The notes under the pieces are model-generated. The model was not told the DNA's origin. It worked only from the letters and a program-made list of their open reading frames with translations, and did not search any database. The translations under genes and the position numbers were made by a program. 64,000 nucleotides of DNA from Micromonospora peucetia (GTDB lineage: Bacteria; Actinomycetota; Actinomycetes; Mycobacteriales; Micromonosporaceae). Below are positions 32,701 through 40,673 of this stretch, piece after piece. Positions within the stretch are counted from its first letter, which is position 1; every line of letters starts with the position of its first letter. The stretch spans positions 5,766,001 to 5,830,000 of the forward strand of contig NZ_FMIC01000002.1 in assembly GCF_900091625.1 (NCBI RefSeq), in the 5' to 3' direction.

Positions 32701-35700
32701 CACAACGTGCTGTCGTTCTACGGCGGGCTGCCGTTCCTGTCGAAGATCAGCGACGCGTTGCTGGCCCCGTACACGGCCGGCGCACCCTTCCTGGCCCGGC
32801 AGCTCACCTCGCTGACCGCCGGGGAGATGTTCACGCCGCTGGCCAACGCCACCCTCGGGCTGATCACCGACGGGGTGTTCCGGCCGCCACGCACGGTGGG
32901 CGAGCGGGCCACCGACGCGGTCGCCATGCTGCACTCGTTGCAGGTCAGCTTCGCCAGCGCCACCGCCGAGGGGCTCTCCTTCGCCGGGATGCAGCAGATC
33001 GGCCGGATCGAGGTCGGCCGCACCCTGATCGGCCTGGGCAACAGCCTGCCGGCCCGGCTGCGCGCCGAGCAGCGGTCACTGCGGGAGCGGCTCGGCCGGG
33101 CCGGCGTACCGGAGCGCGCCGCGCTGGACCAGCGGCTGACGGCCGTCACCACCGAACTCACCGCGCTGGAGCCGCTGGAGCGGGAACTGCACGCGCTGGA
33201 GGCCCGGCACCGCTGGCACGCCGACTCGCTGAGCGAGGCGGAACGGCGTCGGCTGATCGGCCTCTCCGACCAGCTGCGCCATTCCTTTGGCAGCACCGTC
33301 GACGTCGGCGGCATCCGGGTGACCGGGCTGACCGGCCGTGTCGAGGCGGCCGGACTGGAGATCGACCCGATCCACGGCGAGATGTCGGTGCCCTCCCGCT
33401 CCGGGGAGTACCTGCCCGACGACGAGCTGATCGACCGGTTCCGCCGCGACCGTACCTCCGTCGATCCCGCCGCCGTGGCCCGCACAAGCACCGCGTCGAC
33501 CAGCTTCGCCGGCGTACGGCTGCTGCCCGGCACCGCCGGGGAGCCGGCCCTGCGGATCACCGCCGCGAATCTGCCCACCGGTGAGCAGGTCGCCGAGCAG
33601 TTGCGGGCCCTGCCCGACGAGCCGCGCTGGGCCGCCCGGCGGGCCGAGCTGACCCGGTGGCTGGCCGACCTGGCCCGGCTCCGGGCGCTGGAGGCGCTGC
33701 CCGCCGAGCCGGTCGACGCGGCCGGCGCGTACCTGCCCGGGCACCGCACCGCCGCGCAGGAACGGGAGCTCCAGGAGCTACGGGAGGCGGCCCGCCGGTA
33801 CTTCGGCCTGTCGGTCGGCGGGCTGGCCGTCACCGGGCTGAGCACCGCCCTGGACCCGGCCACGCTCGGCATGGAACTGCGGTTGGCCGAGGTCACCGCC
33901 ACCGACGTGCGCAGCGGCGCCGTGCGGGTCGAGCGGGTCGAGGCGCACCGGCTGCGGGTTCGCGCCGACCTGGACGTCACCGGCGGCGGCGCGCTGCCCG
34001 CCGAACTGGCCGCCTCGGCCGCCGCGCAGGGGCTGCCGGCCGGCCGGACCGCAGTCGGTTTCGGCGTCGGCGACCTGACCGTCGCCGGGTTCTCCGGCCC
34101 CGGCGCCGAAGCCCGGCGGATCGCCTTCACCGCGCCCGGCCGGGCCGACGGCCGGCCCGGCGAGGCCATCCACGGCCGGGTGCTGCCCGACGGCGACGAC
34201 CTCCGCCTGCCCGATCTGGTGGTGGAACAGACCGAACTGACCGGGGTCAGCTTCCACTCCCCGGGCCGCAGCCTCTACTCCCGGGGCAGCACCCGGATCG
34301 GCCGGATGAGCCTCGACGTGCGGGTACGCACCGGCCCGACTGCCACCGGCCGGCAGGTGCGCGGCGCACTGGTCCGCAGCATGGTCATCGATCGGATCGA
34401 CGCCGACCAGATCGGCATGGACGTCACCGACCCGGCGCCCGGCTACTCCGTCGAGGTGGTCTCCGGCTCGCTGGTCGGCGTCCGGCTGCGCGACCTCGAC
34501 GTGGACCTCTCCACCGAGGAGCTGACGTACGCCGGCCGGCTCACCGTCGGGCAGGTCGACCAGTTGCGGTTCAGCGTGCTCTCCCGCGCGTTGCAGGGCG
34601 CCCCGACCACGATCAACGGCACGGTCGACGGCCGGCCGACCGGCCCGGGCGCCGCCGCCGTCACCGTCGACCTGATCCGGGCCGGCGCCCACCAGGTCGA
34701 TCCCGCCACCGGCCGGATCGTCAGCGACCCCACCGACAGCCAACGGATCCAGCTCGACGGGCTCACCCTCAGCGACACCACCCTGCGCACCCCGGACGGG
34801 GCGGTCACGGTGCGCCGGGCCGGGCTGGGCGGCCGGATCGTCACCGAACGGGCCGGCGGGCTGCGCTTCGAGGACATCGGCCCGGCCCGCATCGAGCTCG
34901 GCGCGATCGACTGGCGGGCCGGTGACGGCCGGATCGTCTCCCGTGGGCCGACCGTGCTGGACGGGCTGACCGTCAGCGGCCGGTGGGACAGCGCCCCCGA
35001 GGGGCGCGACCCCGCTGGGCGGGTCGTCCCGGCCACCGCCGACTTGCACGTGGAGCGGCTGCACATCGACCGGGTCACCGGCCGCGACCTGCGCTACCGC
35101 GACGGGACGCTCGACGTCGGCCTCGGCCGCGCGGAGCCGCTGCCGGCCGGCGCACCCGACCTGCCGCCGCTGGAGATCCTCGACGTGGAGCTGCGTGGCC
35201 TGCACTGGTCGCGGGCGGCCGGGCTGACCGCCGGCCGGCTCACCACCGGGGCCACCCGCCTGGAGATCGCCGGCCGGGTCAGCGCCGCGCTGCACGTCGA
35301 CGGCGCGCTGTCGGCCGCGCAGCTCACCCTCGCCTTCGGCCGTGGCGGACGGATCCAGGCGCGGGTGATCGGGGGCGAGGGCCACCTCGGCGTCGGACCC
35401 CGGCCGGGCGAGCACACCCAGCACGTCGGCATCCAGGGCCTGGACACCGGGCTGATCAGCGTCGGCCCGGACCGCATCGAGATCGGCCCGGACGGCCAGC
35501 CGGGACTGAGCCTCGCCAGTATCTCCGTGGACGCCCTCGACTGGCAGGGCGAATCCCTCGGCCTGCGGATCCGCCCGGGCGAGGGGGCGATCACCCTGAT
35601 CGGCATCACCGCGCGGGCCCGGGTCGACCTGCACCCGGCCGGCACCCCGGGCGGCCGGTTCCGCCGGCTGCTGCTGCGCGAGCTGGTGGTGCAGCAGACC

Positions 35701-37263
35701 CGGGCCAGCGGCCTGCTGGTCGACCTGCACGACGGCAACACCATCCGGCTCAGCCCGGAGATCGAGGCCGTCCTCGGTGAGCTGCGGCTGCGTCCCGCCG
35801 CCGGCCAGGAGGGTTTCCTCGTGGAGGCGACCCGGACGGCGGCCGGCATGCGGATCCTCGGCGGCCTGAGCATCGGGGCGATCGACGCCGCCCGCGTCGG
35901 CTTCGACATCGGCACCTTCCTCAGCGGCGGCTCGGCGAACTTCGCCGCCGCCGGGCTGAACGTCGACTTCCTCGACCACGGCGGTCTGCGGCTCAACCTG
36001 GCCAGCCCCACCCTCACCGGAATCCGGGCGCAGGTCACCGCCGACGCCCGCCGGGAGCTGCGGTTCCTCGGCGCGCCGGCCGGCCGGCCCGAGTACGGGC
36101 TGCGGTTCACCTCGATCGGCTACGAACAGGACCCGGCGGTGCCGGGCAGCACGACCACTCCCGGCCGCCGGATCTCCGTACGCGGCGGCGAGGCCACCGG
36201 CCTGACCTTCGACGACGGCGGCCTCGGGCTGCACATCTTCGTCGAGCAGGCCCTGCTCGGCGACCTCACCCACGACCTGAACTCCGGCTCCGGTGAACTG
36301 CCGTCGCTGGACATCCGCAACGCCACGTTCAGCCTGGACCTCGCGACGCTGCTCGGCGCGGCGGCCCCGGCCACGCCGACGCGGACCACCAGCGCGCAGC
36401 GGCGGGCCGCCATGGCGTCGCAGTGGGACGGGCTGCTGCGGATCCTCAACACCTACCACCTGAGCGAGGTCGTCGACAGCCTCAACGGGCACGCCAACTT
36501 CGACGTCGCCCACGACGGTTTCCTCTGGGGCACCCGGACCTGGGAGGTCCGACTGTCCCTGCGCGACGGCGCGCTGGACTACCGGCGGCTCACCGGGGCC
36601 CTGCCGTGGTGGACTCCGGGTCGGTTCGTCGTCGAGGGCGACGCCCTGGTCTACCGGGTGCATGTGCCCTCCTTCGCACCGGAGGGGGCGCCGCCGCCCG
36701 ACACCGACATCGACGTGCTGCGGTGGCAGCTCAGCACCGGGGAGGTGGAACAGGCCCGCAGCGCGCACCTGGTCCGGCTGAACCGGCTGCTCCAGCCGAC
36801 CGCCGAGTCCCGCGACGACCTGTTGCACACCATCGCCAACCACGGTGACGACGAGCCCTCGACCGAACCGCCGGGCCGGCTGGAGATCCGCAACGTCGAC
36901 GTGGACCTCTCGGTCAACAACCCGCGCGAGATCACCCTGCCGCTCGGCGGGAGCAACGAGATCGTGCTGGCCCCCGACTCGCTGCTCCACCTCACCGTCG
37001 GCGGCGGGATGCGGCGCGCCGCAGGCGGGGCCGGCCGCCCCGGCGCGCTGCGCCCGATCGCGCTGGAGCGCGCCACCGTGGCCCGGATGAACCTGCTCTT
37101 CGACTCCGTCGGCGTGTCCACCGGCCAGATCCGGATCACCGACCTCACCGACGCCCGGCTCACCTTCGACGGGCTCACCCCGCAGCTGCTGACCGGACGG
37201 ATCACCCGGGCCGTCGCCGAGCGGATCCGCTGGCGGCGTACCACTCCAGGAGGCACCCCGTGA
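29731..37263 (+). CDS. Giant DUF4157 protein with beta-repeat C-terminal half
   Basis: 2510 aa, the largest gene in the window. Residues ~25-110 are DUF4157, ending in LLAHELGHLAQAGG with HELGH at 91-95. This metallopeptidase-like motif marks many eCIS cargo proteins. A helical repeat region follows to ~900, with blocks such as LRHVVRRLDEADLIDALL and VIHRLDALRDLDRILDALP. A coiled-coil lies at ~1110-1185. From ~1190 to the end runs a long array of beta repeats (GIRVTGLTGRVEAAGLEID, GLAVTGLSTALDPATLG, DLTVAGFSG), somewhat AsmA/TamB-like. It could be a very large effector, a tape measure, or both. ATG at 29731 follows GGGAGG and overlaps the preceding stop. Confidence 0.75.
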   Translation: MTEREAAVRPQVPPGDRSPARDADLAELTRDLIDRYAPALGLRPDAVRVHLGEAGRRAANHGARGLFADGALHLAPGYDPRRAAGRALLAHELGHLAQAGGTGTTYPAQGRAGGTARPVRRGTDPEAEARALAEAAAAGRALWTPTARLPAGAVAADTGAVATAPRPAAAPDAEGATGPLEAELSELVDRRYRAERARIIDLLDGLWVSGDDVRGCLRVLDTLPFLVARSLVHSLPAPRRTDLGRNLDDGHHRLYPRAALAALGGQTPYLLRVLEADNVHGLSTEELGPVEWRTALNVLRAMRTSVLRELLTGDRKTYFRGLLTGALPRGTDADALREQIAALSGVDAEAGRLDEDTGLRDRLRRVERLIGERQGRQALELLAGLAPAPPTAGSPAGTASPEPPEPGARLRHVVRRLDEADLIDALLGELPWEEKRVRASLGPRLLVVLAAREEHRNLTRIEGLLSYGVFDWAVRDHEARFAYLLVRSLPLAAQDRWRRLEQGRWFERLEENIPAEDMLAGRYTGVGSLAEPLDPARRGTGAVDADRLVAQLHQAVQAGLDGTRAVELVRRLIGVDRPTAAPAGGPGAGPAGRDVLRTVIHRLDALRDLDRILDALPDAYLTHEMWRAELLDLLALRDPAHLERQARQLLAVGLTDWAVNPREAWLAFQLVRNLPVADQARLEAEDPDRWARMRSAMTPQMRASLAVTAISGPRRVEARDQLRDRLRDDRLWRGERATELRSLIIQLYALDDRRWVFLRSRDVRADRVPALAALVDELRLHHAERRPSFDPETLRTDDAPTVVGDLARLVAVGLKLLFLSRTGLSLFTQEVTLREFDLHDAQWISGDLGGARLRDTDRERTNRLSLSVDARQGILRIRLPRLELDGFNRTFTGSSLRTGRVTLTDLDVVASFSDRGYERPVGAQAGVGALSVSDVVYASDSLPGGLLGLTRFGLSSLFFRTGATGQEDVTEPGRRGWIGIPLIDPLIHLLHNVLSFYGGLPFLSKISDALLAPYTAGAPFLARQLTSLTAGEMFTPLANATLGLITDGVFRPPRTVGERATDAVAMLHSLQVSFASATAEGLSFAGMQQIGRIEVGRTLIGLGNSLPARLRAEQRSLRERLGRAGVPERAALDQRLTAVTTELTALEPLERELHALEARHRWHADSLSEAERRRLIGLSDQLRHSFGSTVDVGGIRVTGLTGRVEAAGLEIDPIHGEMSVPSRSGEYLPDDELIDRFRRDRTSVDPAAVARTSTASTSFAGVRLLPGTAGEPALRITAANLPTGEQVAEQLRALPDEPRWAARRAELTRWLADLARLRALEALPAEPVDAAGAYLPGHRTAAQERELQELREAARRYFGLSVGGLAVTGLSTALDPATLGMELRLAEVTATDVRSGAVRVERVEAHRLRVRADLDVTGGGALPAELAASAAAQGLPAGRTAVGFGVGDLTVAGFSGPGAEARRIAFTAPGRADGRPGEAIHGRVLPDGDDLRLPDLVVEQTELTGVSFHSPGRSLYSRGSTRIGRMSLDVRVRTGPTATGRQVRGALVRSMVIDRIDADQIGMDVTDPAPGYSVEVVSGSLVGVRLRDLDVDLSTEELTYAGRLTVGQVDQLRFSVLSRALQGAPTTINGTVDGRPTGPGAAAVTVDLIRAGAHQVDPATGRIVSDPTDSQRIQLDGLTLSDTTLRTPDGAVTVRRAGLGGRIVTERAGGLRFEDIGPARIELGAIDWRAGDGRIVSRGPTVLDGLTVSGRWDSAPEGRDPAGRVVPATADLHVERLHIDRVTGRDLRYRDGTLDVGLGRAEPLPAGAPDLPPLEILDVELRGLHWSRAAGLTAGRLTTGATRLEIAGRVSAALHVDGALSAAQLTLAFGRGGRIQARVIGGEGHLGVGPRPGEHTQHVGIQGLDTGLISVGPDRIEIGPDGQPGLSLASISVDALDWQGESLGLRIRPGEGAITLIGITARARVDLHPAGTPGGRFRRLLLRELVVQQTRASGLLVDLHDGNTIRLSPEIEAVLGELRLRPAAGQEGFLVEATRTAAGMRILGGLSIGAIDAARVGFDIGTFLSGGSANFAAAGLNVDFLDHGGLRLNLASPTLTGIRAQVTADARRELRFLGAPAGRPEYGLRFTSIGYEQDPAVPGSTTTPGRRISVRGGEATGLTFDDGGLGLHIFVEQALLGDLTHDLNSGSGELPSLDIRNATFSLDLATLLGAAAPATPTRTTSAQRRAAMASQWDGLLRILNTYHLSEVVDSLNGHANFDVAHDGFLWGTRTWEVRLSLRDGALDYRRLTGALPWWTPGRFVVEGDALVYRVHVPSFAPEGAPPPDTDIDVLRWQLSTGEVEQARSAHLVRLNRLLQPTAESRDDLLHTIANHGDDEPSTEPPGRLEIRNVDVDLSVNNPREITLPLGGSNEIVLAPDSLLHLTVGGGMRRAAGGAGRPGALRPIALERATVARMNLLFDSVGVSTGQIRITDLTDARLTFDGLTPQLLTGRITRAVAERIRWRRTTPGGTP

Positions 37264-37904
37264 CCAGTCCGCTCAGCCCCCGCCTGCTCCGCGCCGGCCT
37301 GGTCGTCCTCGACCCGGACAGCGGCCGGACCCGGCGGGTGATCACCCTCCAGTACAACCCGGACGCGCTGACCCGGGGCTTCCAACTCAAGACCGGCGGC
37401 GCGGAGGGCGGCGCGAAGGGCGAGGCGCTACGGATCACCGGCCCGCCGGTGCAGACCCTCACCCTGGAGGCCGAACTCGACGCGGCCGACCAGCTCGCCG
37501 AACGGGACACGACCGAACTCGGCCTGACCGCGCAACTGGCTGCCCTGGAATCGCTGGCGTACCCCAGCCTCGCCGCCGTGCAGGACGCCGCCGCGCTGCT
37601 GGCCGCCGGAACCCTGGAGGTCGTACCCCCACCGGCTCCGCTGCTGCTGCTGGCCTTCGGGCGACGCCGGCTCTGGCCGGTACGCATCACCGAACTGACC
37701 ATCACGGAGGAGGCGTTCGACCCCATGCTGAACCCGATCCGCGCCAAGATCCGGCTGGGTCTGCGGGTGCTGACCGTCAACGACGTGGGCACCGCCGGGC
37801 GGGCCGGCGGCCTCGCCATGGCCGCCCACCAGCAGCTCGAACAGCTCGCCGGCCGGGCCCGCGGCGGCCGGCTGGGCGACCTCGGAATCGACCGGCTGCC
37901 GTGA
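37260..37904 (+). CDS. eCIS tube-adaptor protein (CIS_tube/Pvc7-like)
   Basis: 214 aa. The first ~170 aa carry the CIS tube-adaptor pattern: VITLQYNPDALTRGFQL, LTLEAELDAADQLAE, AFDPMLNPIRAKIRLGLRVL. This domain joins the inner tube to the baseplate hub. The Pvc7-type LysM is absent here and may be supplied by the separate next gene. GTG at 37260 overlaps the giant gene by 4 nt. Confidence 0.85.
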   Translation: MTSPLSPRLLRAGLVVLDPDSGRTRRVITLQYNPDALTRGFQLKTGGAEGGAKGEALRITGPPVQTLTLEAELDAADQLAERDTTELGLTAQLAALESLAYPSLAAVQDAAALLAAGTLEVVPPPAPLLLLAFGRRRLWPVRITELTITEEAFDPMLNPIRAKIRLGLRVLTVNDVGTAGRAGGLAMAAHQQLEQLAGRARGGRLGDLGIDRLP

Positions 37905-38323
37905 GCGGGCCGAGCGACACCGACCCGGCCCTGGTGGCCGCGCACAGCCGCGTCGCGGAGACCCTCTTCGCCGCCACCGGCGCCGGCGGCGTCGGTGAGC
38001 CGTCGCCCGGCGCGATCCCCCCGGAGAGCCGGTACGCCGGCGTCGGCACGTCGGTGACCGTCGACCCCGACACCGGCCAGGAGCTGGTCCACCTGCGCCG
38101 CCGGTTCGTGCCGCCCGCCGAGCGGCTGGCCACCGCCGGCTGGGAGCAGGTCGCCGACGGCGACCGGGTCGACCTGCTGGCCGCCCGTACCGTCGGCGAC
38201 CCGACCGCGTTCTGGCAGCTCTGCGACGCCAACGGCGCCTTCGACCCGGCCGAGCTGGAACAGCCGGGCCGGGTGGTGCGGGTGGCGCTGCCCGAGGGCT
38301 TCCCGGGAGGCGGCGATGTCTAG
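37901..38323 (+). CDS. LysM-like baseplate adaptor
   Basis: 140 aa from GTG at 37901. The C-terminal ~60 aa are LysM-like (DRVDLLAARTVGDPTAFWQLCDANG ... GRVVRVALPEG), as in T4 gp53 and Pvc7-type adaptors. In this context it probably belongs inside the baseplate and does not bind cell wall. It overlaps both neighbours. Confidence 0.7.
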   Translation: MSGPSDTDPALVAAHSRVAETLFAATGAGGVGEPSPGAIPPESRYAGVGTSVTVDPDTGQELVHLRRRFVPPAERLATAGWEQVADGDRVDLLAARTVGDPTAFWQLCDANGAFDPAELEQPGRVVRVALPEGFPGGGDV

Positions 38324-39467
38324 GGGCGTGCGCCTGCAACTGCTGGTCGGGCCGCTGACCTTCCGCCCCGCACCGTACGAGCTGGTGGAGGCGTTGCAGG
38401 AGGCACAGGTCACCCAGAACGCCGGGCAGCGTTCCGGCTTCCAGCTGCGCTTCGCCCTGGGCCGGGGCTCGGTGGCCGAGCGGATGCTCGCCGACGGCAG
38501 CCTCGACCCGCCGACCCGGGTGCTGCTGGTGCTGCACCTCGACGGCCGGCCGCAGGTGCTCTCCGACGGGGTCGTTACCCGGCACGACGTGGCCCGCAGC
38601 AACGACGCCGGGGCGTCCACGCTCACCCTCACCGGCGTCGACGTGAGCCAGATGATGGACCTGATCGACCTGTCGGACCTGCCGATGCCGATGCCGGCCG
38701 AGGCCCGGGTGCTGACCCTGCTCGCCCCGTTCGCCGCGTACGGGGTGGTGCCGATGCTGGTGCCCAGCGTGCTGGTCTTCGCGCCGAACCCGATCCAGCG
38801 GATCCCGGCGGTGCGCGGCACCACCTTCGCGTACGTGTCGCAGCTGGCCGACGAGGTCGGCTACACGTTCTACGTCGAGCCGGGGCCCGTCCCCGGCATG
38901 AACACCGCCTACTGGGGGCCGGAGGTCCGTGCCGGCCAGCCCCAGCCGGCGCTGACCGTGAACGCCGACGCGCACTCCAACGTGGAGTCGCTGTCGTTCT
39001 CGTTCGACGGGGTGCAGAAGACCCTCTACCTGCTCACCGCCTTCCCGGAGCAGGTGCGGGTGCCGATCCCGCTGCCGGTGCCGGACGTCACCCCGCTGAA
39101 CCCGCCGCTGGGCCGCAGGATCCCGGTTCCGCTGTCGTACCGGCGGATGAACGTCGGCCGGTCGAACCCGGGCGGCACCGACGACGCCACCGCCCGGATG
39201 GACGTGGTGCAGACCCTCGCCCGGGGCCTGGCCCGGGCCGCCCAGTCGGCGAACGTGATCACCGGTTCCGGCTCGCTGGACGTGCTGCGCTACGGCCGGC
39301 TGTTGCAGTGTCGGCGGCTGGTCGGGGTGCGCGGCGCCGGGCGCGCCTACGACGGCGAGTACGTGGTGAAGAGCGTGACCACCACCGTCAAGGCGGGCGA
39401 GGTGAAGCAGCGTTTCACCCTCGGCCGCAACGCCCACATCTCCACCTCCGGGAGGGCACAGGCATGA
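38316..39467 (+). CDS. Baseplate hub protein (gpD/gp27-like)
   Basis: 383 aa, phage late control gene D / VgrG-N family. It has VTQNAGQRSGFQLRFALG near the start, ASTLTLTGVDVSQMMDLID in the middle and the C-terminal domain FDGEYVVKSVTTTVK-type strands (here RAYDGEYVVKSVTT). It forms the trimeric hub on which the spike sits. It starts at ATG 38316, 8 nt inside the preceding gene. Confidence 0.88.
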   Translation: MSRGVRLQLLVGPLTFRPAPYELVEALQEAQVTQNAGQRSGFQLRFALGRGSVAERMLADGSLDPPTRVLLVLHLDGRPQVLSDGVVTRHDVARSNDAGASTLTLTGVDVSQMMDLIDLSDLPMPMPAEARVLTLLAPFAAYGVVPMLVPSVLVFAPNPIQRIPAVRGTTFAYVSQLADEVGYTFYVEPGPVPGMNTAYWGPEVRAGQPQPALTVNADAHSNVESLSFSFDGVQKTLYLLTAFPEQVRVPIPLPVPDVTPLNPPLGRRIPVPLSYRRMNVGRSNPGGTDDATARMDVVQTLARGLARAAQSANVITGSGSLDVLRYGRLLQCRRLVGVRGAGRAYDGEYVVKSVTTTVKAGEVKQRFTLGRNAHISTSGRAQA

Positions 39468-39970
39468 CGACCAGGTACTACGGCAAGTATCGCGGCACGG
39501 TGGTCAACCACATCGACCCGTTGCAGCAGGGCCGGATCCAGGTGACCGTCCCCGACGTCACGCTGCCCCCGTCGAGCTGGGCGATGCCCTGCTTCCCGCT
39601 GGCCGGCATCCAGGCCGGCGTGTTCACGGTGCCGCTGCCCGGCACCGGCGTGTGGGTGGAGTTCGAGCAGGGCGACGCCGACCATCCGATCTGGACCGGC
39701 TGCTGGTACGGCTCGAAGGCGGAGATCCCCGCGCTGGTGGCCGCCGCCCCGCCACCCACCCCGCCGATCGTCCTGCAGACCCCCGGCCAGGCCACCCTGA
39801 TGATCTCCGACGCGCCCGGCCCGGCCGGCGGCATCCTGCTCAAGACGCTGACCGGGGCGATGATCTCGATCAACGACACCGGAATCATCATCTCCAACGG
39901 CAAGGGCGCCTCGATCACCCTGGTCGGGCCGACCGTGGCCGTCAACCAGACCGCGCTGACGGTGACGTGA
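39464..39970 (+). CDS. Spike protein (gpV/VgrG OB-fold)
   Basis: 168 aa. The N-terminal OB-fold has YYGKYRGTVVNHIDPLQQGR, VPDVTLP..WAMPCFPLAG, VWVEFEQGDADHPIWTGCWY. A short beta-helix follows (ISINDTGIIISNGKGASITL) and forms the needle shaft. It is the central spike that punctures the target membrane. ATG at 39464 overlaps the hub stop. Confidence 0.92.
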   Translation: MTTRYYGKYRGTVVNHIDPLQQGRIQVTVPDVTLPPSSWAMPCFPLAGIQAGVFTVPLPGTGVWVEFEQGDADHPIWTGCWYGSKAEIPALVAAAPPPTPPIVLQTPGQATLMISDAPGPAGGILLKTLTGAMISINDTGIIISNGKGASITLVGPTVAVNQTALTVT

Positions 39971-40314
39971 TGCCAGGCCCGCCGCTGCACGTCGCCGCCG
40001 TCGTCTCCTGCCCGCACGCCGGGCCGGTCACCGCGCAGACCGGCAACTCCCGGGTGCTGGTCAACGGGATGCCGGTCCTCACCGCCGCCGACGCGTACCC
40101 GGTCACCGGCTGCCCGTTCCAGGTGCCGGTCGGCGCCGGCACCAAGCCCCAGCCCTGCGTCCAGATCCAGTGGACCACCCCGGCCGCCCGGGTGCTGGTC
40201 AACGGCCAGCCGGCGATGCTCGCCACCAGCGTCGGGCTGGGCGTGAGCGCCGAGGGCATTCCGCAGGGCCCGCCCACGGTGGCCGGGTTCCAGATCAGGG
40301 CGGTGGCGTCGTGA
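39970..40314 (+). CDS. PAAR-like spike-tip protein
   Basis: 114 aa. Paired repeats (HAGPVTAQTGNSRVLVNGMPVLTAADAYPVTGCPF and ARVLVNGQPAMLATSVGLGVS) match DUF4280/PAAR-like tips. Two cysteines and two histidines (VSCPHAG, TGCPF) may hold a metal at the apex. It sharpens the spike and can carry effectors. Its ATG overlaps the spike stop by one base (TGATG). Confidence 0.85.
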   Translation: MPGPPLHVAAVVSCPHAGPVTAQTGNSRVLVNGMPVLTAADAYPVTGCPFQVPVGAGTKPQPCVQIQWTTPAARVLVNGQPAMLATSVGLGVSAEGIPQGPPTVAGFQIRAVAS

Positions 40315-40673
40315 CCTACCCGGCCTTTCCCTGGCGTCCCGACAACCGGGGCCGCTCCGGGCTGGCCGGCCCCGAACGGCATGTCGCCGACCTGGTGGAG
40401 GCGGTGCTGTTCACCGCGCCCGGCGAGCGGGTCAACCGGCCGGACTTCGGCGCCGGCCTCGGTCAACTGCTCTTCGCCCCCGTCGACGAGGCGGTGGTGG
40501 GTGCCGCCGAGTTGCAGGCCCGCAGCGCGTTGCAGCGCTGGCTCGGCGAGCTCATCGAGGTGGACGAGGTCCGCGTCGACCTGGCCGAGGCGGCCGTACG
40601 GGTGCACGTCGGCTACCGGTTGCGCGCCACCGGCCGTCCGGCGCAGGTGCGGATATCGAGGGGGACCGGATGA
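40311..40673 (+). CDS. Baseplate wedge protein (GPW/gp25)
   Basis: 120 aa, gp25 family: DLVEAVLFTAPGERVNRPDFG AGLGQLLF is the family core (split here for length), with EVRVDLAEAAVRVHVGYRL following. It nucleates the sheath at the baseplate. GTG at 40311 overlaps the tip gene by 4 nt. Confidence 0.92.
   Translation: MTYPAFPWRPDNRGRSGLAGPERHVADLVEAVLFTAPGERVNRPDFGAGLGQLLFAPVDEAVVGAAELQARSALQRWLGELIEVDEVRVDLAEAAVRVHVGYRLRATGRPAQVRISRGTG

Noticed and set aside
33778..36990. 1070-codon minus-strand open frame inside the giant DUF4157 gene
   Set aside because: Composition is typical of an antisense shadow, and the plus-strand frame has clear domains and coupled neighbours.
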